Part shown: piece after piece, positions 9,484-17,722 of the stretch
Layout of the letters: each line of letters starts with the position of its first letter
Position numbering within the stretch: the first letter of the stretch is position 1
Translations under genes and position numbers: made by a program
Notes under the pieces: generated by a model
What the model saw: only the letters and a program-made list of their open reading frames with translations
What the model was told of the DNA's origin: nothing
Databases searched by the model: none
From: Opitutales bacterium
Lineage (GTDB): Bacteria > Verrucomicrobiota > Verrucomicrobiia > Opitutales > Opitutaceae
Direction of reading: 5' to 3'
Assembly (NCBI GenBank): GCA_018700525.1
Contig: JABITN010000259.1
Span: 1-34,887 of the forward strand
DNA: 34,887 nucleotides

Positions 9484-10329
9484 ATGACAAGATCAGAAGA
9501 AATACGCCAACTATTGAGCCTGACTCCCGAGGCAGTGAGGGAGAAGGCCGGAAGCAAGTTAATCGTGATCGAAAACATCGACCTTCTATATAAGCACTTT
9601 GCGAATTCCGTTGCAGAAGAAATCATTCTCAATAACCAAAAAAATGCTCCAACAAAGCTTATTCTCCCAGTTGGACCCGTGGAACAATACAGGATCCTCG
9701 CAAAACGGGTGAACGATGAAAATATCAAACTGGAAAACTGTTGGTTTTTCATGATGGATGAACAGTGCGACATCAACGGCGCGACTTTACCTTGCGATCA
9801 CCCACTTAGTTTTCGCCGCGTCTTCGATGAAGCATTCATGCAGCGCGTGAAAGAGAGGCACCGAATACCAGCAGAACGAGTCATCTTCCCTAACCAGGAG
9901 AATCTGCATCGATTGAAGGACAGAATAGCGAATGAAGGGGGAATAGACACGACTTATGGCGGGATCGGAATTCACGGTCATCTCGCTTTCAACGAACCAA
10001 AGCCCAACATTCGCGAGTCGGACCCACGGGTAGTCGAACTCAATGAGTTTACTCGGACAATCAATGCAGTTCGGTCCCAAGTCGGTGGAAATCTGGAAAA
10101 TTTTCCACGGCACGGAATCACCCTTGGGATGCGTCAGATTCTTCAGGCCAAACGCGTTCGACTATACTGTCGCAATGGGATCATTCTTGATTGGGCCAAT
10201 ACCGTTTTACGGCTCGCAGTTCTCGGTAAATCCGGAGATGACTATCCTGTTACCCATATTCGCGATCACGCAGATTACAAAATTGTAACGGATGAAGACA
10301 CGCTGAAGCAGCCGAAGTTCATTTTGTAA
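9484..10329 (+). CDS. NagB-like sugar-phosphate isomerase/deaminase, altered active site
   Basis: 281 residues from the ATG at 9484; the frame is open to 9361, but the extra 41 residues are unlike the family and overlap the palindromic regulatory region. It belongs to the glucosamine-6-phosphate deaminase family: FFMMDEQ (Asp92, equivalent to the enolisation base Asp72 of Escherichia coli NagB) and GGIGIHGHLAFNEP (159-172). The second motif keeps the His and Glu of the ring-opening triad (His166, Glu171) but has His164 where NagB has Asp141. The phosphate loop normally GGTP-like reads LPVGPVEQY. The protein may act on a different amino or keto sugar phosphate, or form a distinct subfamily. 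Cytoplasmic, no signal peptide. The assignment to the fold is secure; the reaction is not. Confidence 0.87.
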   Translation: MTRSEEIRQLLSLTPEAVREKAGSKLIVIENIDLLYKHFANSVAEEIILNNQKNAPTKLILPVGPVEQYRILAKRVNDENIKLENCWFFMMDEQCDINGATLPCDHPLSFRRVFDEAFMQRVKERHRIPAERVIFPNQENLHRLKDRIANEGGIDTTYGGIGIHGHLAFNEPKPNIRESDPRVVELNEFTRTINAVRSQVGGNLENFPRHGITLGMRQILQAKRVRLYCRNGIILDWANTVLRLAVLGKSGDDYPVTHIRDHADYKIVTDEDTLKQPKFIL

Positions 10330-10352
10330 ACTCAACGTGATTGAACCGAACA

Positions 10353-10371
10353 GCTCGTATTGAAAACGAGC
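10353..10371. terminator. Small hairpin between convergent genes
   Basis: GCTCGT (10353-10358) pairs with ACGAGC (10366-10371) around a 7-base loop, between the ends of the NagB-like and PHP genes. There is no T-tract, so it is at best a weak or factor-assisted terminator. Confidence 0.3.
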
Positions 10372-10396
10372 GTAATCTAGTAAACGGAAAATCCAA

Positions 10397-11920
10397 TTAT
10401 CGGTTCAAAAAGATCGGCGAGCACCATCCCCATTGGTCGTTTCGCTGTCGAACTCGCATATAGTAGGCGGACCCCTCACCTCCATCATCCTCCCATTCGC
10501 CTGACCATTTCCATTGGTTTGGCGCTGGCGCGCGGTTGAAGCGCCAAGCGGGCGAAGCGATGCCCGACGACAGCCCCGAGCGAGCGCCGTCCATTAGCGC
10601 TGCCAACGACCACTCGACCCGCTTGCCATTGAGGTTCGCCCACACCCTTGCATTGCGGGGCATACGCACTTCTAAGCAAACACCCTGCGACAGGTTAGTT
10701 GAATTATTTGGATTGCCACCGGTAAATGACTCAAACCGAACGAACTGTTCTCCTTTCTCCAAAACCTTGCTGGAGTAGTAGTTCCCAGTCTCCTCTGCTT
10801 CCAAGGGCGATATCACTTCGCGACCACGGAAGCGCGGTTCAACCGCTTTAATTTCGCCGTCCGATATTCCCAGCTCAACCTCCCAGTTACAGGTTTTGTG
10901 ACGAGCGCCCCACCCCAACTCCAAGTAAATTTTCGTATGAATCAAGTCGTCCTTCTTTCCGTCAGAGCACTCGAATTCGTACTGTGAAAAGCGCTTCACC
11001 AATTCGCCATCGCGCAAGATGTCAACGCAGTCAATTGCCCCACCAGCTTGCAACGCGAATTCGATGCGTCTCTTTTCGGTCGCGGCAATCTCCGATCCCA
11101 TAGGCATGTCATTCACCAAAAACTGCAAATCCATCCGATCGCCGGTCAACGCAAACATTCGGCGCCTCAATAGCGCGTTCCAGATATCCTCGCGATTGCC
11201 TGACTTTGCCCATAGCCCGGTCATTCCATGCCCGTAACTGCCGGGATGCGCGCTATGATGATCCGTACCGCCTGAAAAACCAAACACATGCCCCTGCTTC
11301 AACCCATAATGAATCGTACTTTGCCAATCGCTCGGACCCATGGAATGCAGAAACGGCTTGATACCCTCCGACGACTCAGAACAGCCGTGCATGGAGAGCA
11401 TTTCAACAAAGGGCGCAAACTCCGGACTAAAGCTCTCCCAATCGATACCGCGCGTGCCTTTGAGATATCCAATATGGTGCGGCTGAGCAATCGCATCCCT
11501 ACCCCGCTCCCGCAACTCACGCAGTTGATTATGTAAATCGTCCAAATTTTTTGGGTACAAAATCTCTCCCTCCAAATCCTTATAGAGCATATTGCGATCG
11601 CCACACTCGCAGAAGTGGACTTCAAAGCCTGGAAACACGACAAATCTCCCCTCATCGTTAAACTGCTTCAACGTCTCCATCATCTTCGGCCAACCCTTCT
11701 CCAGCTTAGCGAAACCCTTCTCATGAAAATCAATGATGTACTTAATACGTTCATCCGGCTCCGGCATATCCGGCCAGTGAGCGTGACCAGTGACACTCAC
11801 AAAATCGAGCCTCTCACGGGCGTTGTTCAGGGCATCTTTCAACGATCCATGAGCATAGGAGATTCCGCAATGATTGTGAATATCTCCAAAAAGAAGATTT
11901 GAATTGGTATAGGGATTCAT
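10397..11920 (-). CDS. PHP-domain metal-dependent hydrolase (DUF3604-like)
   Basis: 507 residues from the ATG at 11920. The frame reaches a TTG at 11935, but ATG gives the natural start MNPYTNSNLLFGDIHNHCG. The PHP metal motif is GDIHNH (His15, His17), followed by VTGHAHW, FPGFEVHF, AQPHHIGY and GGTDHHSAHPGSYGHGMTG, which supply further His/Asp ligands for a multinuclear site. The C-terminal half is beta-rich and lacks recognisable motifs. No signal peptide is seen, so it is probably cytoplasmic. PHP enzymes of this type are annotated as phosphoesterases or metal hydrolases, but substrates are largely unknown. It follows the MFS gene after 18 bases, so the pair is almost certainly one transcript, linking it to an imported compound. 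Confidence 0.86.
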   Translation of the reverse strand: MNPYTNSNLLFGDIHNHCGISYAHGSLKDALNNARERLDFVSVTGHAHWPDMPEPDERIKYIIDFHEKGFAKLEKGWPKMMETLKQFNDEGRFVVFPGFEVHFCECGDRNMLYKDLEGEILYPKNLDDLHNQLRELRERGRDAIAQPHHIGYLKGTRGIDWESFSPEFAPFVEMLSMHGCSESSEGIKPFLHSMGPSDWQSTIHYGLKQGHVFGFSGGTDHHSAHPGSYGHGMTGLWAKSGNREDIWNALLRRRMFALTGDRMDLQFLVNDMPMGSEIAATEKRRIEFALQAGGAIDCVDILRDGELVKRFSQYEFECSDGKKDDLIHTKIYLELGWGARHKTCNWEVELGISDGEIKAVEPRFRGREVISPLEAEETGNYYSSKVLEKGEQFVRFESFTGGNPNNSTNLSQGVCLEVRMPRNARVWANLNGKRVEWSLAALMDGARSGLSSGIASPAWRFNRAPAPNQWKWSGEWEDDGGEGSAYYMRVRQRNDQWGWCSPIFLNR

Positions 11921-11938
11921 AGTAGGAGGAAACAAGAA

Positions 11939-13324
11939 CTACTCCGGCAAATCCTCTCCCCGAGTTTCCGGAGCGAATCGGATAATCACCAGGCCCAGCA
12001 GAAAGAACCCGCTCAGCCAAGCGGCCGTTTGATTGGTTGTAAACCCCATGGATTGCTGCATCCAGGCGGTCAAAAATAACACCGGAGCCGCAATAACACG
12101 CCCTAAGTTAAAACACAATCCGCCTCCCGTCCCACGCAACCGCGATGGGAACAGCTCAGGAAAGTAGATAGCATAACCCGAATGAATACCGCTCACCAGA
12201 AACCCGAACACAGGCAGTGCCCACCAGTAGAAAATAACGCTTTTCTCCGTAAGCAAACCAAACAGCAACGCGCTGCTGGCAAAGCCTCCCACAAAGAAAA
12301 ATGAAAACGCACCCCGTCGACCTATCCGTTCACTGATCGGACCAAAAGCGAGCATGCCTATCAGACCGCCCGTCATCACCAGAAAGTGCCCAGTCATTTC
12401 CTTCTTTTTAATCTGACTGAAATTTGCCTTAAGAACCGCTTCGCTATCCACAGAGGACCCTTCATTTTGCATAACCACCTCCCGCTCCGCCGCGCCGCGC
12501 ATCAAGTCGCGTCCATAGATTTTAACTCCCCAAAACGTTGCCAAACCGATCGAAGCCAAAGCCACACCCACCAACGTTTTTCGCCTCAAATCGCCCTTGA
12601 ACAAATCTCCAATTCGCCCCGCACGCTTGGTTGGGTCTTTTTTCGCGACCTCCTGCGCTCGTTTCCAACTCTCAGGTTCCTTCAATTTGGCACGTATCCA
12701 AATAGTTAATAAAGCAGGCAACACGCCTATCCCAAAAGCCAACCGCCAATTCAGATCCGGTATCGCCTCAGTCTGAATCGCTGGGTTCCCTACTATAAAA
12801 GCTCCCGCTGCGATTGCCAGATACGAACCTAAAGTGCTGGTCGCATGAAAGATGCCTAACGAACGCACACGGGCCCAACGCGGAATCACCTCCGCAACCA
12901 TAGCGCTAGCCACTGCCCATTCACCTCCCACGCCCATCGCAACGAAAAACCGCAGCACAATCATCTGCCACGCTTCTTGAGAGAAAGCCGTCATGCAAGT
13001 AAAGATAGAATACACCAAAATGGTTATTATCATCGTCCGCGCTCGGCCAATACGATCACTCAACATTCCAAAAAAAACACCGCCGACCGCTCCGCCAATT
13101 AGGAATACTCCCAACGCCAACTTCGCTACCGCATCCCGCTTTTCCATTGGCACATCAGGCGGCAAAAGCGACGCCATCATTTCATTCATGCTCGTGACGA
13201 ATATCTGTCCTTCAAACGTATCGAAAACCCACCCTAACGACGCGATGAATAACACCAGCCATTGATAGCGCGTGACGCCTTCCCACCAGGGGGTCTTCTC
13301 ATCGCGACTGGCTTCGTTGCTCAT
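11939..13324 (-). CDS. MFS transporter, sugar/organic-anion type
   Basis: 461 residues with twelve probable membrane helices. The motif-A loops between helices 2-3 and 8-9 are both visible (GMLSDRIGRART near 84-95 and GPISERIGRRGAF near 330), and FVAMGVGGEWAVASAMVAE near 128-146 matches the helix-4/5 region of the metabolite:H+ symporter and sugar porter groups. An extended loop of about 110 residues (roughly 205-315) joins the halves and includes a predicted helical segment. It would import a small product of periplasmic glycan breakdown, though direction and substrate are not readable. Downstream lies the PHP gene (18-base gap); upstream, on the same strand after 189 bases, the Gfo/Idh gene. 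The ATG lacks its own ribosome-binding site; the AGGAGA upstream instead serves an overlapping mini-ORF. Confidence 0.9.
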   Translation of the reverse strand: MSNEASRDEKTPWWEGVTRYQWLVLFIASLGWVFDTFEGQIFVTSMNEMMASLLPPDVPMEKRDAVAKLALGVFLIGGAVGGVFFGMLSDRIGRARTMIITILVYSIFTCMTAFSQEAWQMIVLRFFVAMGVGGEWAVASAMVAEVIPRWARVRSLGIFHATSTLGSYLAIAAGAFIVGNPAIQTEAIPDLNWRLAFGIGVLPALLTIWIRAKLKEPESWKRAQEVAKKDPTKRAGRIGDLFKGDLRRKTLVGVALASIGLATFWGVKIYGRDLMRGAAEREVVMQNEGSSVDSEAVLKANFSQIKKKEMTGHFLVMTGGLIGMLAFGPISERIGRRGAFSFFFVGGFASSALLFGLLTEKSVIFYWWALPVFGFLVSGIHSGYAIYFPELFPSRLRGTGGGLCFNLGRVIAAPVLFLTAWMQQSMGFTTNQTAAWLSGFFLLGLVIIRFAPETRGEDLPE

Positions 13325-13340
13325 AATTCGATTTTTTCAT
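13299..13340 (-). other. Possible 13-residue leader ORF overlapping the MFS start
   Basis: On the minus strand AGGAGAGT (13354-13347) is well spaced before an ATG at 13340. That frame encodes MKKSNYEQRSQSR and stops at 13299, overlapping the start of the MFS gene out of frame. This is one of very few convincing Shine-Dalgarno sequences in the window. It may couple translation to the MFS gene or may be accidental. Confidence 0.25.
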
Positions 13341-13513
13341 AGAATCACTCTCCTAGTTTCGATCGAACGTTGGACAGCCTCACAAGAGACAATTGACCAA
13401 ACACCGTTAATCCTTCCGCATTTGAGATCGATTGCGCACGATTGCTCGCCAAAGCGCCCAGAACCAAACAGGCTGGATCGAATGGCTTCGGTTATAGACA
13501 TTGATCGATTATT

Positions 13514-14794
13514 TTAATCCAGGGTTATCTTCCTACCTTCGGTATGATAACGCGTCCTCCTGCCTGTCTCGTATGACATTTGAGCCATGATCGTGGCCAC
13601 GGCGTGCCGGTAGCCTGTTTCAAGAGGCGCGTGAGGCTCGACCTTGCCACGCAAAGCTTGGAACCAGTTCAGGAAGTGATCCGGACGCTCAATTGATTCC
13701 ACTTCGTTTTTGCCGCGTATCGATCCGTCTCGATTAATTCCCCCTTCTGCCGTGTAAACGCCGATACCGCGACGGGCAAGTTCGAGAGTGCCTTTCTCTC
13801 CCATTATCCGAGTACGGTTGCCACTGCCGTTTCCGAAATTCGTCGTGTAGGTGACCACGGTATCTTCCGGGTAGCTCCAAATCGCATCAATCTGGTCGGG
13901 TGCCGTGAATTGGTATTCGTCTTTCCAGGTATAAGTACCTCCATGACAATTACAGGTTTCGGGAATGTGGAGACCTGTCAAGTAGTGCACCAGATCAATG
14001 TAGTGCGAACCCCATTGCGGTACCGGGCCCTGAGAAAACTCGTAGTAGCCATACCACCCGGTGTAAATCAACGGATCGAAAGGTTTGTCGATTACTCCAT
14101 TGGTAAACTCGTCCCAATCTAAATCCTCTTTTCTTATCTTTGGATTTAGCCGCTTATACCAATAAGGCTTGTCTGCCCCGTTGCGCACCTGTTCGACACG
14201 GGATAGATGGCCGAGGATGCCGGTTTTCAGGAGTTTCTGAGTACCCACGTTCGGGGCTTCCGTCCTATGTTGAGTCCCTATCTGGACAATGATCTTCGCT
14301 TCTTCAGCCGCATCTACAGCGCGCTTTAATGCTTCAAACTCGATACCAAGAGGTTTCTCTGCGTAACAGTGCTTTCCCGCCTTGGCCACAGCTTCAAGGT
14401 GGAGCGTGTGAACGTGATCAGGCGACGCGATCATCACCGCATCCAGATCCTTCATCTCCAACATGTCGCGATAGCTTGTGAATTGTTTCGGGGTTTTCCC
14501 CGACCACTCCTTTACATGGGCGGCTGCCTTTACCTGGGCTGGCCGGTAAGGATCGCAAACAGCGACGACTTCGAGATTCTCTGCCTGCGCGTGTTGCTTT
14601 ACATATCGCTGATGAGTGCCCAGTCCGCGTGACCCACACCCTATCTGGCCGATACGTATACGATCATTAGCACCAATACTGCCAGTGTAAGAAAAGGCCG
14701 ACGAGGTTAAGGGAATCACCCCCAGCGCGGAGGCAGTTGCCGCTTGCCCGATAAAAGTGCGGCGAGAGATTGAATTAGGCGTTTTTCGTTTCAT
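13514..14794 (-). CDS. Tat-exported Gfo/Idh/MocA oxidoreductase
   Basis: 426 residues. NSISRRTFIGQAATASALG (RR at 11-12) is a twin-arginine signal. The Rossmann loop IGCGSRG (51-57), VCDPYRP (79-85), SPDHVHT (124-130) and AEKPLG (145-150, Lys147) are complete, followed by GTQHRTEAPN and a C-terminal domain with WGSHYIDLVHYLTGL, which supplies the His/Asp cluster near the substrate. The glycine loop is intact, unlike the 1254-2675 protein. It belongs to a different subfamily from the other two Gfo/Idh proteins here. It sits between the TIM-barrel isomerase (409 bases upstream) and the MFS transporter. Likely role: NAD(P)-linked oxidation or reduction of a sugar or inositol in the periplasm; the exact sugar is unknown. 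Confidence 0.92.
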   Translation of the reverse strand: MKRKTPNSISRRTFIGQAATASALGVIPLTSSAFSYTGSIGANDRIRIGQIGCGSRGLGTHQRYVKQHAQAENLEVVAVCDPYRPAQVKAAAHVKEWSGKTPKQFTSYRDMLEMKDLDAVMIASPDHVHTLHLEAVAKAGKHCYAEKPLGIEFEALKRAVDAAEEAKIIVQIGTQHRTEAPNVGTQKLLKTGILGHLSRVEQVRNGADKPYWYKRLNPKIRKEDLDWDEFTNGVIDKPFDPLIYTGWYGYYEFSQGPVPQWGSHYIDLVHYLTGLHIPETCNCHGGTYTWKDEYQFTAPDQIDAIWSYPEDTVVTYTTNFGNGSGNRTRIMGEKGTLELARRGIGVYTAEGGINRDGSIRGKNEVESIERPDHFLNWFQALRGKVEPHAPLETGYRHAVATIMAQMSYETGRRTRYHTEGRKITLD

Positions 14795-15052
14795 AGGGAT
14801 ATCATCAGTTCGAAGAGACGCTTTGTAGACTTAAATAAAAAAACCGGCAGGTCTATCGCGGACGATCGGAACCTTTGTTTTCACTTAGCAAAGCAGCGTT
14901 AATCCATTTGAGATTTTATTGGGGACGGGGTTATTGCGGCAGCCAAATACGTAGACAACTTCGCAATACAATAGATGTTTTCTGCTATTTGCAAGATTCA
15001 GCTTTCGCAATAGGAATACCCACGGCAAACTCCGAAGCATTGAAAAGGTAGC

Positions 15053-15071
15053 GACCGATCTCCGAGCGGTC
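15053..15071 (+). repeat. CTCCG-loop hairpin repeat, copy A
   Basis: The 19-mer GACCGATCTCCGAGCGGTC is preceded by GGTAGC-type sequence and followed by CAT. Stem positions 1-7 pair with 13-19 around the loop CTCCG, with an A/G mismatch at positions 6/14. The pair at 2/18 is A-T here and G-C in the three other copies. Confidence 0.8.
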
Positions 15072-15109
15072 ATTATTCTAAAGATAGCTGAACGACTTCG
15101 TCATTCATT

Positions 15110-15128
15110 GGCCGCCCGGAGGTCGACC
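15110..15128 (-). repeat. CTCCG-loop hairpin repeat, copy D
   Basis: Read on the minus strand: GGTCGACCTCCGGGCGGCC, preceded by GTCGC and followed by CAAT. The loop CTCCG is conserved. The 7/13 pair is C-G here instead of T-A, and 3/17 is a T/G wobble. With copy A, 38 bases away, it forms an inverted pair. This is the most divergent of the four copies. Confidence 0.65.
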
Positions 15129-15202
15129 GCGACCACCTTCAGCACTTGCTGAAAAACCTGTCATTTAAAAAGGATACGATTTCTCAATACTATTTCCCAC
15201 CT

Positions 15203-16069
15203 TCACACGAGATCCAGAACATCGCGCATCCAGCCCGCTATTCCTATGAGACGTTTTCGGTCCCCACCGGTAACTTCCGCGGTCGCCCAGCCAGAGAACG
15301 ATACGCTATTCAATTCTTCGCGCACCTTTACCCAATTAACCTCGCCGCCGTCAGTTCCAGTGGCAATACCTTTCCTCTTTAGTTTGACGTCGCCGAACTC
15401 CCGGTGACCACGATCTTTAATATCGAGTTTGTAAACGCGGCTACCCAGCGCCTGGGCCCAGTGCTCGGCCGATTGCTCGGTCCAAGTAATCGTGTTGCCG
15501 ATATCATAATAGGAGCGCACGAATGATGAATCAAAAGAATCAATGAAACGCGCCATTTCTTCGCCCGCTTTTAGAAACGTCGCGCGAACATTCTCGATGC
15601 ATAGATAGATGTCCGATTTTTCAGCTATCGGTATCGCTTTCCGCACTAATCTTTGCCAATGGTGGAAGTTTTCATCGTAAGACTTTTTCGGATCTTCCTT
15701 TGCTAAAACCAAAACCGAATCGCCACCGAGTTGCTTCGCAAGGTTTACGGCACGTACAATATCCGGATTCGACGAATTGATCACTCCATGTACCGGTAGT
15801 CCGATCTGCTCACTAGCCTTCACGATTTCGTTCATGTCAACTGGCTCATCGATTTTTAGCTCTACACCGTCAAAACCGATTTCTTTCAACATTCGAAACT
15901 TCTCAACAACGCTCAATTCAGGTTCAGCAATCATGTGATACTTTACTGCAATCTTGATCCTTCCTGAGAGTGGCCCTGGTTTCGCAGCGAGGCGCGAAAA
16001 GAGAATGGAGCCGAGAGCCGCTAAACCTGCTGTGGATTTCAAAAATTGCCGTCGATCAAATTGATTCAT
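15203..16069 (-). CDS. Tat-exported sugar-phosphate isomerase/epimerase-like TIM barrel
   Basis: 288 residues from the ATG at 16069. This start gives MNQFDRRQFLKSTAGLAALG, a twin-arginine signal; the frame extends to 16123 but the extra 18 residues do not fit one. The AP-endonuclease-2-type barrel is shown by FDGVELKID (Glu70), LCIENV (Glu159), SYYDIGNT (Asp189), YKLDIKDRGHREFG (213-226) and ATAEVTGG (Glu265), which are the usual metal ligands. Members isomerise or epimerise sugars; some act as lyases on keto-glycosides. Export, together with the Gfo/Idh protein encoded next on the same strand, favours action on free or keto sugars in the periplasm rather than sugar phosphates (inference). 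Confidence 0.88.
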   Translation of the reverse strand: MNQFDRRQFLKSTAGLAALGSILFSRLAAKPGPLSGRIKIAVKYHMIAEPELSVVEKFRMLKEIGFDGVELKIDEPVDMNEIVKASEQIGLPVHGVINSSNPDIVRAVNLAKQLGGDSVLVLAKEDPKKSYDENFHHWQRLVRKAIPIAEKSDIYLCIENVRATFLKAGEEMARFIDSFDSSFVRSYYDIGNTITWTEQSAEHWAQALGSRVYKLDIKDRGHREFGDVKLKRKGIATGTDGGEVNWVKVREELNSVSFSGWATAEVTGGDRKRLIGIAGWMRDVLDLV

Positions 16070-16238
16070 AGAACCGATTTTCAACCTACAGCGAATTGAC
16101 CGCTTATAAAACTCTAAAAGCATGCGTTTTCAGCAGATTTACTCAAGTTCAGGTTTTGTATCAATTATTTGCACTACACTTACCCGAGTTTCCGGAATCC
16201 TATTGCCACATACGCTCCAACCCCTTAAACATTAGGAC

Positions 16239-17603
16239 ATGATGTCCCCTAAACTTACCCCAAAAAATATTAATCGCCGATCGTTTCTGAAAACCGGGGC
16301 CCTCGTCGGAGCGGCCGCGACCATCACGGCGCCCAACATCTTGCGTGGTCATAATCTGAATGAGCGACTCAATATCGCGATGATCGGTATCGGCAATCGC
16401 GGTCAACGCAACACCGGTTATTTCGAGAAAGAGAACATTGTCGCCTTATGCGACGTGAATGCCGACAAACTCGGAATAGCCTTCAAGTTTTTTCCAAGGG
16501 CACGGAAGGCAACTGACTTCCGTAGATTGTTCGATCACGAGAAGGAATTCGATGCCGTGGTGGTATCCACCCCGGAACATACGCACGCCTTCGCCACCTT
16601 GCCCGCTCTTCAATTAGGCAAGCACGTCTATTGCGAAAAACCGCTGACCTACAATATCGAAGAGGCGCGCATCATTCGCATGGCAGCACGCAATGCGAAC
16701 GTCATAACTCAGATGGGAACGCAAAATCACGCCAACGATAACTACCGGCGCGTGGTTGAACTCATTCAATCCGGGGCGATCGGTAAAGTGCGCGAAGCGC
16801 ATGTTTGGAATTCACGCGCCTGGGGTTGGCATGAAAGCGAACAAGCAGCCCGCGATGCCAAGGACCGGTATATTGTAATCCGCAAGCCGAAGAATTCTCA
16901 ACCGATACCTAAAAGCCTTAACTGGGATTTATGGCAAGGACCAGCGCCTGATCGGCCTTTCCACAATGATTATTTCGTAGGACCCTTATGGTACCGCTGG
17001 TGGGACTTTGGAAACGGCACCATGTCCGACCTCGGAAGCCACTGGATCGACCTTCCCTTCTGGGCTCTGAAACTTGATGCGCCACTGACCATCGAAGCCA
17101 AAGGGCCGAAACCGCACAACGCTATCGCCCCCGCTTCGATGCAAGCGATTTATGAATACGGAGCTCGAGGCGAACTGCCGCCAGTGAAACTGACCTGGTA
17201 TCAAGGATTGGAAAAACCTAAAATCTGGAAAGACAACGGTATTCCCCAATGGGCCAATGGACATCTATTCATCGGCGATAAAGGCATTCTGTTGTCCGAC
17301 TATAATAAATACGTGCTGCTTCCAGAAGAAACATTCGCCAACTTCAAAGGTCCTGATCCATTCATTCCACGTTCGCCCTCTGGCCATCACGAAGACTGGG
17401 TAATCGCATGCAAAGGTGGAGCTCCAACCATGTGCGACTTCGAATACTCCGGATTGCTAACCGAGGCCAACCACCTCGGCAACGTCGCCTATCGCGTCGG
17501 CAAAAAAATCCACTGGGACGCAAAAGAGATGCGAGCCACCAACGCTCCCGATGCCGAGCAGTTCATTCGTCGCGACTACCGCAAGGGCTGGAACCTCAGT
17601 TAG
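16239..17603 (+). CDS. Tat-exported Gfo/Idh/MocA oxidoreductase
   Basis: 454 residues. [20 protein letters not shown] (RR at 13-14) is a twin-arginine signal. The Rossmann loop is IGIGNRGQR (49-57), then [18 protein letters not shown] and [13 protein letters not shown] (132-144, Lys134). The C-terminal domain has [27 protein letters not shown] and ends DYRKGWNLS. It is of the same subfamily as the 1254-2675 protein, sharing [34 protein letters not shown] and the C-terminal signature, but has the full glycine loop. Either of two adjacent ATGs (16239 or 16242) could start it. The role is oxidation or reduction of an unidentified sugar. It is convergent with the caspase-like gene, whose out-of-frame end reaches to within 15 bases. 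Confidence 0.92.
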   Translation: MMSPKLTPKNINRRSFLKTGALVGAAATITAPNILRGHNLNERLNIAMIGIGNRGQRNTGYFEKENIVALCDVNADKLGIAFKFFPRARKATDFRRLFDHEKEFDAVVVSTPEHTHAFATLPALQLGKHVYCEKPLTYNIEEARIIRMAARNANVITQMGTQNHANDNYRRVVELIQSGAIGKVREAHVWNSRAWGWHESEQAARDAKDRYIVIRKPKNSQPIPKSLNWDLWQGPAPDRPFHNDYFVGPLWYRWWDFGNGTMSDLGSHWIDLPFWALKLDAPLTIEAKGPKPHNAIAPASMQAIYEYGARGELPPVKLTWYQGLEKPKIWKDNGIPQWANGHLFIGDKGILLSDYNKYVLLPEETFANFKGPDPFIPRSPSGHHEDWVIACKGGAPTMCDFEYSGLLTEANHLGNVAYRVGKKIHWDAKEMRATNAPDAEQFIRRDYRKGWNLS

Positions 17604-17617
17604 TCGCTCGGCCCCAA

Positions 17618-17722
17618 TCAACCCTTAATAGGAACCAATGCTGGATCTCCCCAGAGGATATAAAGCAGTCCGTTAGCCGGATCGGGACTGACAGCCTTTG
17701 CAGGGGGCGGCTCTGGAATAGG
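17618..17722 (-). pseudogene. Out-of-frame C-terminal tail of the caspase-like protein
   Basis: Read on the minus strand one base out of frame with the upstream gene, this stretch encodes PIPEPPPAKAVSPDP followed by ANGLLYILWGDPALVPIKG and a stop at 17618. A YxLWGDPA ending is typical of gingipain/caspase-like exported proteins, whereas the in-frame ending of the gene (AYSRAAPCKGCQSRSG) looks like random sequence. The tail is therefore probably the authentic C-terminus cut off by a one-base indel, a sequencing error, or a programmed shift. Confidence 0.65.

Larger units (their letters stand above)
14795..15202. other. Gene-free stretch with three hairpins
   Basis: No credible gene was found in these 408 bases. 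The notable content is a pair of the 19-nt CTCCG-loop hairpins in opposite orientation (15053-15071 and 15110-15128), followed by a perfect hairpin TTCAGC-actt-GCTGAA (15138-15153). The block lies just past the stop of the isomerase gene, so it may form the 3' end of that transcript. Confidence 0.6.

Noticed and set aside
9261-9776. 171-residue minus-strand frame
   Set aside because: It is antisense to the NagB-like gene and runs across the palindromic promoter region; no protein family is visible.
11078-11101. Sequence resembling a fifth CTCCG hairpin (AATCTCCGAT with a GGTCGCGG lead)
   Set aside because: It lies inside the PHP coding sequence and the stem does not pair, so the likeness is probably chance.
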